DNA of 64,000 nucleotides from Brachionus rotundiformis (lineage: Eukaryota; Rotifera; Eurotatoria; Ploima; Brachionidae). Positions 9,898 to 22,154 of this stretch are shown one piece after another. Numbering within the stretch: position 1 is the stretch's first letter; each line of letters opens with the position of its first letter. The notes beneath the pieces are model-generated. The model was given only the letters and a program-made list of their open reading frames with translations, was not told the DNA's origin and searched no databases. A program made the translations under genes and the position numbers. Location: contig JAESIW010000020.1 of NCBI GenBank assembly GCA_016802295.1, forward strand, positions 1,038,031 to 1,102,030, read 5' to 3'.

Positions 9898-11301
9898 ATG
9901 ACGTCAAATGAGCTGCCAATTTTGAGACTAAATGAGTGCCAATCTTTTGAAGAACCTCAGGCGCAGCACTCAAGACCAAGAATTCGTTCGCATTCGTTGA
10001 ATCCAGACATAAAAACTGTGCGAAAAGTAATGCTGAACAATTGTATACCAGAAGTTCATAGTCTGAATAATAGATTGGATCAGCTGGTCAAGAAGTACCG
10101 CAACTGTAATACTTCTTACTTTGCTAGTCAGACTCTTGATGAGATAAAGTCGGCTTATCAGACCCAATTTGGCATTTGGAATGCAAAATTGGAAAAAGTC
10201 ATGGAGGAAAAGACAGCGCTGAAATTAGTAAATGATTCTTTGAATGATAAATTAGCTACTTTGGAAAAAAATATGGTCCATGTAAAAAAAGAATTCGAAA
10301 GCTCGTTGACTTCATTGAAATTTCAATTGACAGAAAATATTGAAAAATACTCAAACTCGATGAAAGATTGGCAAAATCTTGAGGCCAAATACTTATCAGA
10401 GAAAGATGAGATCAAGTCACAATTGGTAAATGAGAAAAAAAAATCAGCTTATTTAGAAAACAAAATATCAATTTTAGAAGATAAAATTAAGTTTCAAGAG
10501 TCTATTTTAGACAAGGAAGTAGAGGAATACAAACGCATTTCGGAGCTAAAGCATAAAACAATTGAGAATAAGATACGCGCCGAGCTAGATAGCGAATTTG
10601 AGGTCTATAAGGAAGAATTGCTACAGAAAACAGCCGAAGAGAAAAGCTTGCTGAACGAAAACCTGAGTAGGTACCACAATAGCAAGATTTCTCAAATGGA
10701 ATCAGACATTAAAAGTGCCAAACGTAGAAAGGAAACAGTTGAAAGTGAACTAAGGGATGAGAAGAAAAAAAATGAAGCTTTGAGTGAGGAGAATAGAAAA
10801 TTAAAAAATACTAATAGGAAAAATATGGAACAATTGGAACAAGAAATAAAAGTGAAAAGTGATGCGAACAAAATGTTGACCGAAGAAATGGAATTACTCA
10901 GAAAAGAGTTTGAGCAAGAAATTGAAGAAAAAATTGGCTTGGAAAAAGAGATAAGAAAGTACAAGAAGATAATTGAAGATGCCGAGAGACACATGAACAT
11001 AACACCAAATTCAACTTCATCACCTAGTACGAACAACTCGCCTCAGGTCAACAATGTGCAGCAACAAGATCATGGAGTCATATCGCCCATAGTGTCAAGT
11101 AGTTTGATTGATTCTTCGGAGAATGAGAGCTCTAGAAAGCGACGCCGCTTACAGATTGACATCCAAACAGATCCTCATATTGTTTACAAGAATGGAAAGT
11201 TTTTGGTCGAGTATAACGACAAAGATAGAATTCAGAGAGAAGATAATGTGCAAAATGAGCAAGGTCTTAGTTTCTTTTTTAATTTTTTAAAAAAAAAATA
11301 G
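9898..11301 (+). CDS. Lamin/intermediate-filament-like coiled-coil protein
   Basis: The 467-aa protein has a short head with Ser/Arg residues (1-45). A long coiled coil follows (about 50-365), opening with EVHSLNNRLDQLV, which resembles the LNDRLA start of lamin coil 1A. It closes with LEKEIRKYKKIIEDAERHM, which resembles the conserved end of the intermediate-filament rod (LExEIxxYRKLLEGEE). The Ser/Thr/Asn-rich tail has a basic cluster SSRKRRRLQ (about 410-418), like a lamin nuclear localisation signal. No lamin-tail Ig fold and no CaaX box are visible. The last residues (after NEQ) look like read-through, and a possible donor at 11263 (aaggtctta) could lead to an unseen exon. A nuclear filament role is inferred; a generic coiled-coil protein is the alternative. 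Confidence 0.6.
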   Translation: MTSNELPILRLNECQSFEEPQAQHSRPRIRSHSLNPDIKTVRKVMLNNCIPEVHSLNNRLDQLVKKYRNCNTSYFASQTLDEIKSAYQTQFGIWNAKLEKVMEEKTALKLVNDSLNDKLATLEKNMVHVKKEFESSLTSLKFQLTENIEKYSNSMKDWQNLEAKYLSEKDEIKSQLVNEKKKSAYLENKISILEDKIKFQESILDKEVEEYKRISELKHKTIENKIRAELDSEFEVYKEELLQKTAEEKSLLNENLSRYHNSKISQMESDIKSAKRRKETVESELRDEKKKNEALSEENRKLKNTNRKNMEQLEQEIKVKSDANKMLTEEMELLRKEFEQEIEEKIGLEKEIRKYKKIIEDAERHMNITPNSTSSPSTNNSPQVNNVQQQDHGVISPIVSSSLIDSSENESSRKRRRLQIDIQTDPHIVYKNGKFLVEYNDKDRIQREDNVQNEQGLSFFFNFLKKK

Positions 11302-12639
11302 ATTTATTTATGCCATAATAACAATTACAAATGATGAGTCGAAACCTTTTTTATTGCTAAATTTTTTTAGTTTTTTTTTTTTTTAATACAAGAATAATGA
11401 GATATTTTAAATAAATTTTAATTTAATAAATAATAAAGTGAGTCTTTAATGAATATTTTTATGTGGACCCATTAAATTTATTGCGTAAATATTAATATTT
11501 TACTATCAATATTTATATTAAGGATACTTAATGTTATAGTTTTTTTTAAAAGCACCTTTCTGTGATTCATTATTTACTTTATTTTGAAAATAACTCGAAA
11601 ATAAAAATGTAAAAATTTAATTCAAATTCGTCGATAAAAAAAATAGATCCAATTAATTTATTAATATAATTATTTATTTAGTTTAAAGTAATCAGAAAAA
11701 TCTTCTTGAAATGATAAGATCTTTAATTTAAATCTTTATTTCTTAGATTTTTAACTTTGTTATGAAATGAAAAATTTTGATGCTGTTATGATATTATTGG
11801 AAAAATGAGGTCTAACATCACCAATCCGCCAAAAAAGAATGTATTTGAAATGATAAATGACTGACAATGTTTTTTCAACTTGTTAAAATATTTTAATCTT
11901 AAATTTCATTTTTGCCAATGGTTTATCAGAGATAATATTTATGATAGTAGGCTTTACTGATTTATCAGACTTTACCTGGAATAAACCAAAAGTAGTTAAG
12001 ACCAATAAAACTCAAAACCTTTTAGTTTCATTCTTTATTTAATCCACTTCACCCTCAATTCCAGTTAGCCCATTCGAACCATGTGTGTTCAGCATAAAAA
12101 GAGAACAAAATTGGTTTAGTGATACCATTCTGAGAAGAAAATTATGAGCAATTTTGATGAGTATTGTCTGGATATATCTCAACCAATCTTTAAATGTTCT
12201 GTAAAAAAATGGGTTTAGATGAATCCAATTAACCTCATTTTCAGCATGTATCCGAAGATCATAATGTATTCCAGGATATTTTATATGCATTCTTTGAATC
12301 AAAAAAATACAAATTATCTTTTTTTTTGTTTTATGTATTCTTTCAAAAATATTTTGTTGGAAAATACATAAAAGTATCCAAGGATACATATGAGAATACA
12401 TACATTTAGGGATTTACGAATTTGAATAAATATTTTTTTTTACTAATATTATCTCATATAAATTGAGAGTATGTATTTGCTTTAAATATTAGGGGAGTTT
12501 TAACAAGAGATGTGATAGGATTTGCCAAACAACTGATAATGATCTGGTGTCGTAATGTCTGATTCACAAGTACAAGATTAAAGCAGAGATCAGAGCAAGT
12601 CAGGACAACCAAACAGTTATGGAATTGCGTAAAATTTTC
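11302..12639. other. Intergenic A/T-rich stretch
   Basis: No supportable gene. A minus-strand frame at 12039-12401 has no domain or composition signal. There are local imperfect repeats of tgtattc/ggatac-type motifs around 12255-12405. Confidence 0.5.
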
Positions 12640-13277
12640 AATCTATAAAAAAGGTCAAGTTTTCCAGAAAAATTATATGAAAGAACTAAATTTTGATTTT
12701 ATTTTGATAAAAGAACCTAATTGATAATTTTCTAATAAACATTTATTTAATACTGTTCTACTATATTAATCTTATAAACTAAAACTTTAATACTTAAGCT
12801 CTTTTAAATACAGGACGCTTTATTTCACAGTGTATTATGATGTGGTCGGAAACGGCATTTGCCAAAGAATAAATAAATAAAATTAAAAAAAATGTAGACA
12901 CAAAGTTAAAAAAGAAGATACTTGTTTGAAAAAATTACAATTCATTGATGAATTCAAATAAGGTAATTAAGCTTAAATGTAAAAATCTTTCGGATTGCTT
13001 TGGAGGTTCAGTAACTCCAGGAATACTCAGTTATATGAAAAAAACTAAATTTTTATTTTATTCTGATAATAGAACTTAATTAATAATTTTCTAATAAACA
13101 GTTATTTAATACTTTTATAGTATATAAATGTTTTCCATTTTCTGAAGTATTGTATCAATTTTTTGTATATTTTAATCAAAATCTGAAAATCTAAAACTTT
13201 AATCAAAGCTCTTTGTAAATACAGTACTCTTTATTTAACGTGGTCGCAAACGGCCCTTGCCACAGAATAAATAAATC
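12640..13277. repeat. Direct repeat of about 250 bp (two units)
   Basis: Unit A (about 12640-12890) and unit B (about 13010-13277) share, in the same order, an ataattttctaataaacat-type block, a ctaaaacttta block, an agctctttt...aaataca block and a gtggtcg..aacggc...ccagaataaataaat block. They are diverged, roughly 80% by eye. The pair lies immediately upstream of the dead hAT transposase and may be part of that element. Confidence 0.6.
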
Positions 13278-13349
13278 GATTCTACCCTATCCTGCATGTC
13301 CCCATGTGAGTTTTATCCCTTTCAAATATCTTTCAACTGTTCTTCTCCA

Positions 13350-14958
13350 GGTCTTCTTTGGTCTTATTTTTAAACCTAGTATTAATTCTAAATACTTGTA
13401 CCAAATGTACAAGTATAAATGTTGTCCTTTTCTTTTTATCCTTTATTATGTTTAAAACCGTTAATGTTATCTCAACAATTAGCAAATTTTTTAAAAACCC
13501 AATTAATTTTCTAAATATTCAACTTGGAACAAATTCTGTTCCAAGATATTCATGTGCAGCACACAAAATTAATGTCGCTGTTAGATGTGCAATCAAGACG
13601 TGTAGTTCATTTAGTAAAATCCTAACAAAGCTGTCAAAATTTGCATCAAAAATAAGACGCTTAAACGTTCTTTCCTATAATTATAATTTAAAAAAAGCAA
13701 AATTACGATGCGAAAATGGAACTCGTTGGTCTTCATCATATTTAATGCTTGAAGCTTTTTTATAATGCGTATGAAAAGGAGGTGTTCAATGAAACAAATA
13801 AGTGTCCTGTAAGTAAAGAGAAAATTATTGAATTTTTTAAAGTACTTCACCCTTTGTATACAATTTTACTTTTGTCACAAAAAATTCACTGGCAAATAGG
13901 CGATGTAATCCCTAGTTTAATAATAATATTCAACGCATACGATGAGTCTCAATTTCAAGGAGAAAAGAGGAAGCTAGTTAAAGAGTTAAAAAAATAACTT
14001 AAAAGAAAATTTGAAATAGAACTCAACTCTAAAATTTACAAATTAGCTGGTATGATAAATACATCTAAATTAGAACTTTGGTTCGATAAGGAATATGCTT
14101 CAGATTATTCTACAAATTGCTTGCAAGCTTTTGAAAAAACAGACAGGTTTCTATTGAATGATAAACATGAAGAAAATATTACAAGTTCTGAACAGTCACA
14201 GAACAATCAAGCAAGAAACTATTAAAAAAATAAAGAAAATAGGTTATTAATGTCATTGGTAAAATCTAAACGGTTTGAATCTGGGTTTTGTGAAATTCAG
14301 AACAAAATGGCAAAAAGAACAGAAAAAAATGTAAAAAAATTGAATAACTTATTTTCTAAAGGTTTAAACCTAATTCTGTGAATGCAGAATGGTGCAACAT
14401 TCAAAGTTGCATCAAATATCTATGTCTGCTAATTTAGCAGAGTTCAGCAGAAATTAAATTTCAATATAATCGAGTGTAGTGCATTTTGTAGAGATTTTGC
14501 ACACCATTTGCAGACTTTTACAGTTGATGCAATTTTGAATGTTGCACCATTCTGCATTCACAGAATTAATTTTAAACTTTTAGAAAAAAAGTTATTTAAT
14601 TTTTTTACACTTTGTTCTGTTCTTTGTACTGAACTTCAAATAACCTTGAATCTGCTAATGATATTGAAAGAATTAATAAAATAGAAGTTGTTCAAAGAGA
14701 AAGATCAATTTTTTTGGAGTTAATAAGAGAAAAACAAACTTGGAAAAAACATCAAATGGATTTTGGAGTGAATATGGATATAGAATGCCTCTAATTTACA
14801 AAATTGTACTTAAAGTATTGTCAATTCCGGCTTCGGGTGCTTTTATAGAGCGTTTTTTTAGTATTTGTGGACTAGTAAGCGACAAAAGATCAATGAATAT
14901 GAATTCAGAAACATTGATTGATAAATCTATGCTAAGATCTAATGTAGATCTTATCTAA
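13350..14958 (+). pseudogene. Dead hAT transposase interrupted by a MITE
   Basis: Fragments in different + frames give a hAT transposase in the right order. First comes CAAHKINVAVRCAIK and ENGTRWSSSYLMLEAF (about 13555-13760). Next is a shifted segment (13760-13997) ending before a stop. The C-terminal dimerisation region follows, with LSIPASGAFIERFFSICGL and LRSNVDL (14740-14958). A non-autonomous element (14284-14645) sits between the middle and the dimerisation domain with a 9-bp duplication. On either side of it the frame is nearly restorable, so the MITE entered after or during decay. Several stops and frameshifts make it non-functional. Confidence 0.8.
14284..14645. mobile_element. MITE, copy 1 (inside hAT transposase)
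   Basis: The ends are GGTTTTGTGAAATTC and GAACTTCAAATAACC, flanked by the direct repeat ttgaatctg (14275-14283 and 14646-14654). The interior contains a nested inverted repeat around aattctgtgaatgcagaatg and its complement. A second copy of nearly equal length lies at 56737-57099. An 8-9 bp duplication fits a hAT- or Mutator-type mobiliser. It is non-coding. Confidence 0.85.
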
Positions 14959-16269
14959 TATGATTCGGAAAATTTTGTCTAATTACCTTCAATGTTTTCA
15001 AAGATTTAAAAAAATACTACTAAAAATTTTCTTCTTTACTATACTAATAAATATCTAAAATAAATTATTTTTAATCAAATTAATTTTAAATTTTGATTGA
15101 ATTGGAACAAACTTTGATTTTTAAAATAAAGAGAGGACTTTTATTCTGTTTTTTATGAATGATATTTTTTAAAATTATATTATCTTTATCTTATAATATT
15201 TTTTCGACAAAGAGTAAATCCAATTACTTGATCTGTTATACAGCTCCTCATTTGTAATAACTTTCGGATAGAAGATTCTCAAAATTTTTCCTAGCTGTTA
15301 TAAAACTATGCTATAATTAAAAAATGTGAAAATTTTGATAAAAGAAGCTGGAAATTGTCTTTATCAGTGGTAATCACAAATGTTATGTTTGTTTTGTCAG
15401 TTTAGTTAGGCATAAAATTAGCTATTCAAGAGACATAAATTTATGCTTATCATAAGCATACGATAAACATAAAATATTACTCAATGAAACAAGAATAGCA
15501 AATAGCAAAGAATAACAATAGAGAGCATAGTTAGAATAGAGAAAAGCGTATAGAATATCCGGAGGGGGGGCGAGTTTGGCGTAGAAGAAGCGGGCATGCA
15601 TAATTAAGTTCATAATAGGAAAAATACGCATCGCATTAGCTTCAAGCGAATTCAGCAAGCAGTGAAACCGAAGCGAACAATTATATTATGATAGCCATAT
15701 TTTCTTGCCATCATATTCGACAAATAAGTGCTTTTTTCGTACACAACCGATTCGACTGGTTCTACTAAAAACCAAAATCTTAAGTTAACTTAGCTAATTA
15801 TGATTCTAAATTTCCAACTAAAAAAAAAATAAAAAAAACTAGTGTTCGAAAATTGTTCTTATTGTCTTGGCAAAAAGAAAAAAAATTATAATTTTCTATG
15901 CCTTAATTTTGATCATTTCTTATACCTCTTTTATTGCATTTAAAATCTAATATGTCGCAATTACAATTAACGCATCGGTCCAATTTCTCATTTATCATTA
16001 CCTTCTTAAAGGTGATTCTGATTACGAATACTCTTACCTAGTCTTACCTTGTTCTATTTTTAATATTTTTCTCTCAATCGTTTAGCTACCTATGCTTACC
16101 TTCTTGCTAATTAGTCGATAAAGAAAATTAATTATCTTACGTTTATTGATCCGACTTTTAGCCACCTTTTTGTTTTTGTTGCTAGTCATGTGACTTTTTG
16201 ATCTTTAGATAAGAAGAGACTTTAAAGTACATACAAACACACAGACACATTCAGAAGGGTTGATAAGAA
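14959..16269. other. Intergenic/upstream region of SMARCC
   Basis: No gene seen. 15422-15658 (minus) is an open frame without features, across a local G-rich patch (ggaggggggg near 15560). The last 300 bp before the SMARCC start are pyrimidine-rich on the + strand and probably hold its promoter or 5' leader. Confidence 0.4.
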
Positions 16270-19200
16270 ATGATGATAACCTCATCGACGAACTCGCCCG
16301 CGTCGTCCTCGTTCTCAAGTCAGCTAAACCAAGCCAGCCAAATGCTCAACCAGCAGTTCACCAAGAGCCTAGACAACAATCTCATTAGCACATCGACCAC
16401 ACTGCAGCAGTTCGAGACAATCAGAAAATGGCTGGCCAAAAACCACAAAAAAGTATCTCTTTTACCAGTTAATTCAGCTTAATTGGATTTTAAATGTGAG
16501 TTTTAGCTGTTCGAAAACGAACCGCCCTCCACTAAAGCATTGTCTCAGCTTCTCTGTCAGTTCTTCCAGTTCCAAGAGGAACTATTGGGCAAAAACTCGA
16601 GCTTGGACTCGCCGAGCGTCACCAGACTACCTGTAAGTTGATAATCAATTTTTAAAATATTTTTTTAATAAATAGTTAAATAAAAATATAAGCTTATGTA
16701 AACTTAATTTAATTATGAAGTTGGATTCGCAGTTTTAAGGCCTCCTATTTTAATTAGTGATAAGATTTTTTTATCTAGGTGAAATTAAATTAAATTGTAT
16801 TATGCGCATATTATTTTTAAATTAATATTTTATGACAAAAAACAAATTGAAAAATTGTACTCTTGGTTGATTTTGTTTTGGTTTATTGGCTTGTTTAAAT
16901 TGGTCAATATGACTTGTTTGATTTAAAAAGTGCATAGCATAAATTGACTCCGCGAGAGAGAGATTAGTGGTACATTAAATGCTGTCCCGGATTTGGTTAA
17001 ACAATGGTTATAAAAATAAAAAAAGAAGTTTTTTTTTTGAAAATAATTTTTAATTTTCCTTGGAAACAGAATTTAGTTGAAAAAGTGAAATAAATATGTC
17101 AAGATTTTTAAGACAGGGGATAAGTAATTTAACTTTGAAATTGAGGGTAAAAGAAAAATGTACCAAAACTTTGGTAATGACTGGTCCTGTCAATGCAACA
17201 TGGTGCAATATAAAGTTAGTTGTATTTTACAACATTTTTGGCCAAATCTGAAAATTTACCATTTTTGAGCAAGGCACACTTTGCACAGTTTTTGCACATC
17301 ATTTACAAACGCTGAATATTGCACCATGTTGCATTGACAGGACCAGTGTTTAATGAGATTTTTTAATGGTCTGTCCAAACCCAAAAAATTTTCAACTTTG
17401 ACAATTTATACCATTTATGAGAAAAAAATGTTAAAATAAAATATATTTTTATATTGTTATCTTTGGTCAAGCGGTCAAATTTTATTTTGCAGATGCAATT
17501 CTCAGACCAATTGGATAAACCAATTCTAGAAATTCATTTTTCCTAATGAACTAAATAAAAAATTTACATGTTTTTTTTTTTTTTAATTTAATAATTATCA
17601 TTTAATAAAAATAAAAATTAATTTTTTAAGTTTGAAATACTGATCGATTTTCAACCAGGAGGAGCTCTGTGTCACTTGTTCTACGTAATATTCAAATATA
17701 AACATGAACAAAAAATGTAAGAAAATAAAAAATCAATTATATTTATTTAAAATATTTTCCCAAAGTCCAAAATTAGACTTGAACCTATTTGGTAAAAAAT
17801 CACAAATAGTCGATTTGTTCTCGCAAATCGAATCATGTCTGATTGAGAACAACCGACTTCTCTTTCCGACTTGTTTCTTCAGATCGGAGTTGTTCGAGTC
17901 TGCCGAACAGAAGCAGCTTTTGGAACGGCTGCACGAAATAGTGCGCAAGCACAAGGGTCAAATAGCGGAACAAATCGAAGACGCTGATCACATCATATAC
18001 CCGGCATTGTCCGAGGACATTTCGGATCCTACCAACAACAATGACCACTGGATCCGAGTAGTTCGCAAGAGAGGCAAAGATGCCATCTTGGTCCACAAAC
18101 TATTCACGCCAGACTCACACGACGAATGGTTCAGTTTGGACACCGAAGACGATCCGAGCCTGAACGACTCGAGCACTAGTGCCGGTGGCGAAGTGTGGGA
18201 AATAAGCGCCAATTGGCTCTTGGACACAGAGCTGTACAATGAGTGGATGAACCAGGAGGACTATGAAGTCGACTCGGAGCAGTGTCAGCCAGGCAAAGTG
18301 ATCCTGAAAAAGTCAACCAAAAGCCGCAAGACAATGAGCGATTTGCTCAAACGTGTCAAGACAATTCACCGCTCACCGTCACCAGGTCCGCCATTGAACA
18401 AAAAAATGAAGACCAACAGCACAAACCGAAAGCGAAAACATGACGACGAAAGCGACGATCTGACCAGGCACATGGAACTTCCGACACCTCAGCCCCAAGT
18501 GGAAGAGGTGCCCATTCCCAAGAACGTCAATCTGAAAAAGGAAACAGACTATCAGCCGTACCGCAATGGCACTCTAATCGACATGGACGAAGACCAGTCG
18601 CCCAACAACGAGGAAAACAAGGATCCCAATGGCTTAAGCAATCAGAGCCTCTCAAACGGCTCAAATATCCCATTCAATAACACCACCAATCAACACTTGA
18701 ATGGCGATCAGATAAAACATGAGGTCCAGAGCGAGGCATGCGAACAGACTCATCACATTATTGTGCCTTCCTACTCGTCCTGGTTCGATTATTCATGCAT
18801 CCATGAAATTGAAAAGAGAGCTTTGCCAGAGTTTTTCAACCAGAAAAATAAATCCAAAACACCCGAAATTTATATCGGGTATAGAAATTTCATGATTGAC
18901 ACATACAGACTAAATCCTGGCGAGTACTTGTCAGCCACTGCTTGTAGACGCAATTTGCCAGGCGACGTATGTGCCATTATGAGAGTGCATGCATTTCTGG
19001 AGCAATGGGGCCTCATAAACTACCAAGTTGACTACGAAGCCAGGGCTCAGCCGCTCGGGCCTCCGTGCACTTCGCACTTTACCGTCTTGGCCGAAACACC
19101 GTCCGGCCTGGCGCCCATTACGGGCCCAAAGCCGACCACTTCTCAAGGCTCCAAGCTAATCGAATTCAAAAAAAAAGAGGTCAATCAAGAAAATTTAACA

Positions 19201-22154
19201 ATGGACAACTTGGAAAACAATTTAAACATAACTAAAGACCAGAAAAAGCCTAAATCGGGCCTGATGCGCTCAACTGAGTGGTCCGACTCGGAGCTTTTGC
19301 TTTTGCTCGAGGGTCTAGAGCTGCACAAAGATGACTGGAACAAAGTGAGCGAACATGTTGGTACCAGGACTCAGGAAGAGTGCATTATGAAATTTCTACA
19401 ATTGCCAATCGAAGATCCGTATCTGGACAACCCGGGCTCGCATTTAGGCCCATTGGCCTACCAGCCCGTACCGTTTAGCCAAGCGGGCAATCCAATCATG
19501 TCCACTGTTGCCTTCTTGGCCTCGGTAGTCGACCCGAGAGTGGCTAGTGCTGCTGCCAAAGCGGCCATTGCTGAATTTACCAAAATGAAGGACGAAGTGC
19601 CGCCTTCAACCATTGACCAGCATGTAAACAATGTTCTCCAGGCGAAAAAAGATGGCAAAAAAATCGACTCAAACTACAATATTGAACAAACTGGCATAGC
19701 CATTGTCAAAGAGGACAAGGACAAAGAGAATGAGGCCGAGGAGGCCAAGGACAAGGAGAGCATGGATGTAGACGAGGCAAAACCAAAGTCTGTCAAAAGC
19801 GAAGAAGAAGAAAAAAGTGAAGAAAATAAGACCATAACCATGACCACAACTACCACTACAACTACTACGACAGTGACTGCTTCGATAAGTGATTCTGAGT
19901 TGAAGAGTGCTGCCGCTGCCGCGTTGGCCGCAGCAGCCGTCAAAGCCAAACAATTGGCTCTTAATGAAGAAAAAAAAATAAAGAGCACTGTATCGTTGCT
20001 GGTAGAGACTCAGCTGAAAAAATTGGAGATTAAGCTTAAGCATTTTGAGGAGCTAGAGGCCATCATGGACCGAGAAAGGGAAAATCTGGAATTGCAAAGA
20101 CAACAGCTCATTCAGGAGCGACAGCATTTTCATTTGGAACAATTGAAAGCCGCCGAGCAGAAACAACGAAGCCAAGCTGCTAACCAATTGATCGCTGAAG
20201 GAAAACTGAACATTCCACAGATAAACATAATACAAAATTTGGCCAGTTCGTCCAGCTTGGCGTCCAGTTCGGCCGTTCAACCGGCTGCTGCTTCTCCGAA
20301 TCCGGCGGTCAATCGTCCGCCGTCCGCTCACATTGATCAGAATAGATCGGGCACACCGCATCAGCCCATGCCTCAACCCCATCAACAACCAATGCCTCAA
20401 AACATGCCGCATCAGGCTCAAATGCAAGGCCAACAACAACAGCCAATGCATCCAATGCCACAACAACAGATGGCTCAGCAGCAACAACCAATGCAACAAC
20501 AACCCATACCACCACAACAGCAGCAGATTCCTCAACAACAACAACAGCAGCAACAGCAGCCAATGCCCCAACAACAATCATTACCACAGCAGCAGATGCC
20601 TCAACAGCAGCAACAGCAGCAACAGCAGCCAATGCCCCAACAACAATCATTACCACAGCAGCAGATGCCTCAACAGCAGCAACAGCAACAGCCAATGCCA
20701 CAACAGCAGCACCAAATGCCGCAACAACAAATGATGTCACAGCAACAAATGATGCAACAACAACAACAACAACAGCCTCCACAACATCAAATTCCCCAAA
20801 TGCAACAGGATCAAGTACAAAATGGTACGTAAAATATTTCATTTTAATTTAGTTTTTACTAATAAAACTATGCTTTCTGTAAAACACTGTAAAAAGTGTT
20901 CGCACCTTAATAATCCTATTATCTTAAACATAAAAAATATTGATGAATCGATTGATTGATTTATTATTAGTTTTTTTTTGTGGTTGAACTTTTATCTTTT
21001 ATTTGTATTAGATTTTTTGTTTTATTAACTGCTTTTAATTATGAAAAATCGTGTTTAAGAATTTATAAGCTTCTTGATCAAAAAATTTTTTAAATATATC
21101 TAAAATACACTTTCCTATGCTGCACTTTTAGAAGGCTACAATATTCGTAGGCTACATTATTCGTAGGCTACAATATTCGTAGAATGGGTAATTTCTACAG
21201 CAAATTGTTTTTACCATCAATTCGGTATTCTTAAACACGATTTAAATAGCTTTAAAATTTGCACGTATTTTTTTAAATCTAAAAATTCCTAACCGGCATA
21301 CTGATCAAAATTAAATCTATGATTTGAATAAATGTTTTATTTTTGTAAAAATGATCGGTGTTTTAAAAAAAATATAAAAGTTGTATAATCATTGTAATGC
21401 ATGTATAAATAATTATTTTTTACATTTATGTTATATGTTGTTTTATTTTATATTATTTCCTCTTAATTGATGTAAATGCATTATTTCAATCGAGTTCCAT
21501 CAATATTTTATGTGTACCATCAGAGTTATTTCTATCCAAAATGCATTTATAAATTTTAATCTCCTTCCAGATGCATCTAAAGTTGCTCAGCCTCACCAAA
21601 TGCAACAGCAGCAGCAGCAGCCACAGTCGCAGCAACAGGCTCAGACAGGGCCGCCACCCGCTTTTGTAAACAAGCAAATATCATCGCATCAAACTTCTTC
21701 GCCAGCGCAATCTCCATCGAACCAGACCCAACAACAACAGCCGCCAATGCCACCACAGCAATCTCAAATGCCTCCGCAGATGCCGGGACAAATGCCACCT
21801 CAAATTCCTGGCCAGCCAATGATGATGATGCATCCACAGTACCAAAACCAAATGTACATGCCACCGCAAGGAGCAATGTACCAAATGCCTAATCCCAGTC
21901 AGCCGATGATGATGCCGCCACACATGCAAATGCCGCAGCCGCAAATGCAACAGCCCGGTGCACCTCAAGGCCCTTCTCAGCCAATTCCTCACCAGCCTCC
22001 GGCTCCACCAAGTCAAGAACCTAATCAGGTTAACAATACTCAGCAACAACAACAACAACAACCGGTTCAGCAACAATCACAGCAATCAGATTCAACCAGT
22101 CAATCTAATCAACCTGCTTCAAATAGCTCTGCTCCATCCATGGACACATCTTAA
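16270..22154 (+). CDS. SMARCC: SWI/SNF (BAF/PBAF) core subunit SMARCC/Moira
   Basis: Scaffold subunit of the SWI/SNF chromatin-remodelling complex. Exons by frame and GT-AG signals: 16270-16452, 16507-16632, 17631-17716, 17766-20824, 21571-22154, giving about 1,345 aa against roughly 1,100-1,200 in usual homologues. Visible parts are an N-terminal SMARCC block (RKWLAKNHKK; IDFQPGGALCH in the small third exon; INEWMN-like NEWMNQEDYEV near 290), a SWIRM domain (about 460-555), a SANT domain (about 633-687, TEWSDSELLLLLEGLELHKD) and a coiled coil (about 870-933). The tail is very Gln/Pro/Met-rich and contains a 69-bp tandem duplication. The start is the first of two adjacent ATGs. The in-frame ATG at 17704 lies at the end of exon 3 and is not a start. 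The function is well established for the family. Confidence 0.93.
17180..17347. mobile_element. Small MITE in SMARCC intron 2
   Basis: A 168-bp element bounded by 32-bp inverted repeats: actggtcctgtcaatgcaac, continuing to tggtgcaatat, and the complement ending gacaggaccagt. The subterminal words gcaccat/atggtgca also occur in the 14284/56737 family, so they may be related. No clear target duplication is visible. Confidence 0.75.
20530..20667 (+). repeat. Tandem 69-bp coding repeat in SMARCC
   Basis: Two in-frame 69-bp units (20530-20598, 20599-20667) encode poly-Gln plus PMPQQQSLPQQQM, followed by a partial third copy. This is a likely site of length polymorphism by slippage or unequal exchange. 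Confidence 0.85.
21133..21180. repeat. 16-bp tandem repeat, three copies
   Basis: aggctacaatattcgt is repeated three times with one substitution in the middle copy. It lies within SMARCC intron 4. Confidence 0.9.

Noticed and set aside
12039..12401. 120-codon minus-strand frame
   Set aside because: No domain, A/T-rich composition and overlap with local repeats. Not supportable as a gene.
15422..15658. 78-codon minus-strand frame before SMARCC
   Set aside because: No family resemblance or splice context.
17493..17545. Possible SMARCC exon MQFSDQLDKPILEIHFS after a tttgcag acceptor
   Set aside because: It ends in a stop without a donor and has no counterpart in the family, while exon 2 joins exon 3 directly in phase.
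17704..17765. ATG at 17704 as start of a separate 1,042-codon gene
   Set aside because: The conserved SMARCC frame runs through 17631-17716 (DFQPGGALCH) in another phase and joins at 17766 through a 49-nt intron.
19458..20842. Long minus-strand frames rich in Leu or Val/Ala opposite SMARCC
   Set aside because: Antisense shadows of the poly-Gln/Pro/Thr coding sequence.
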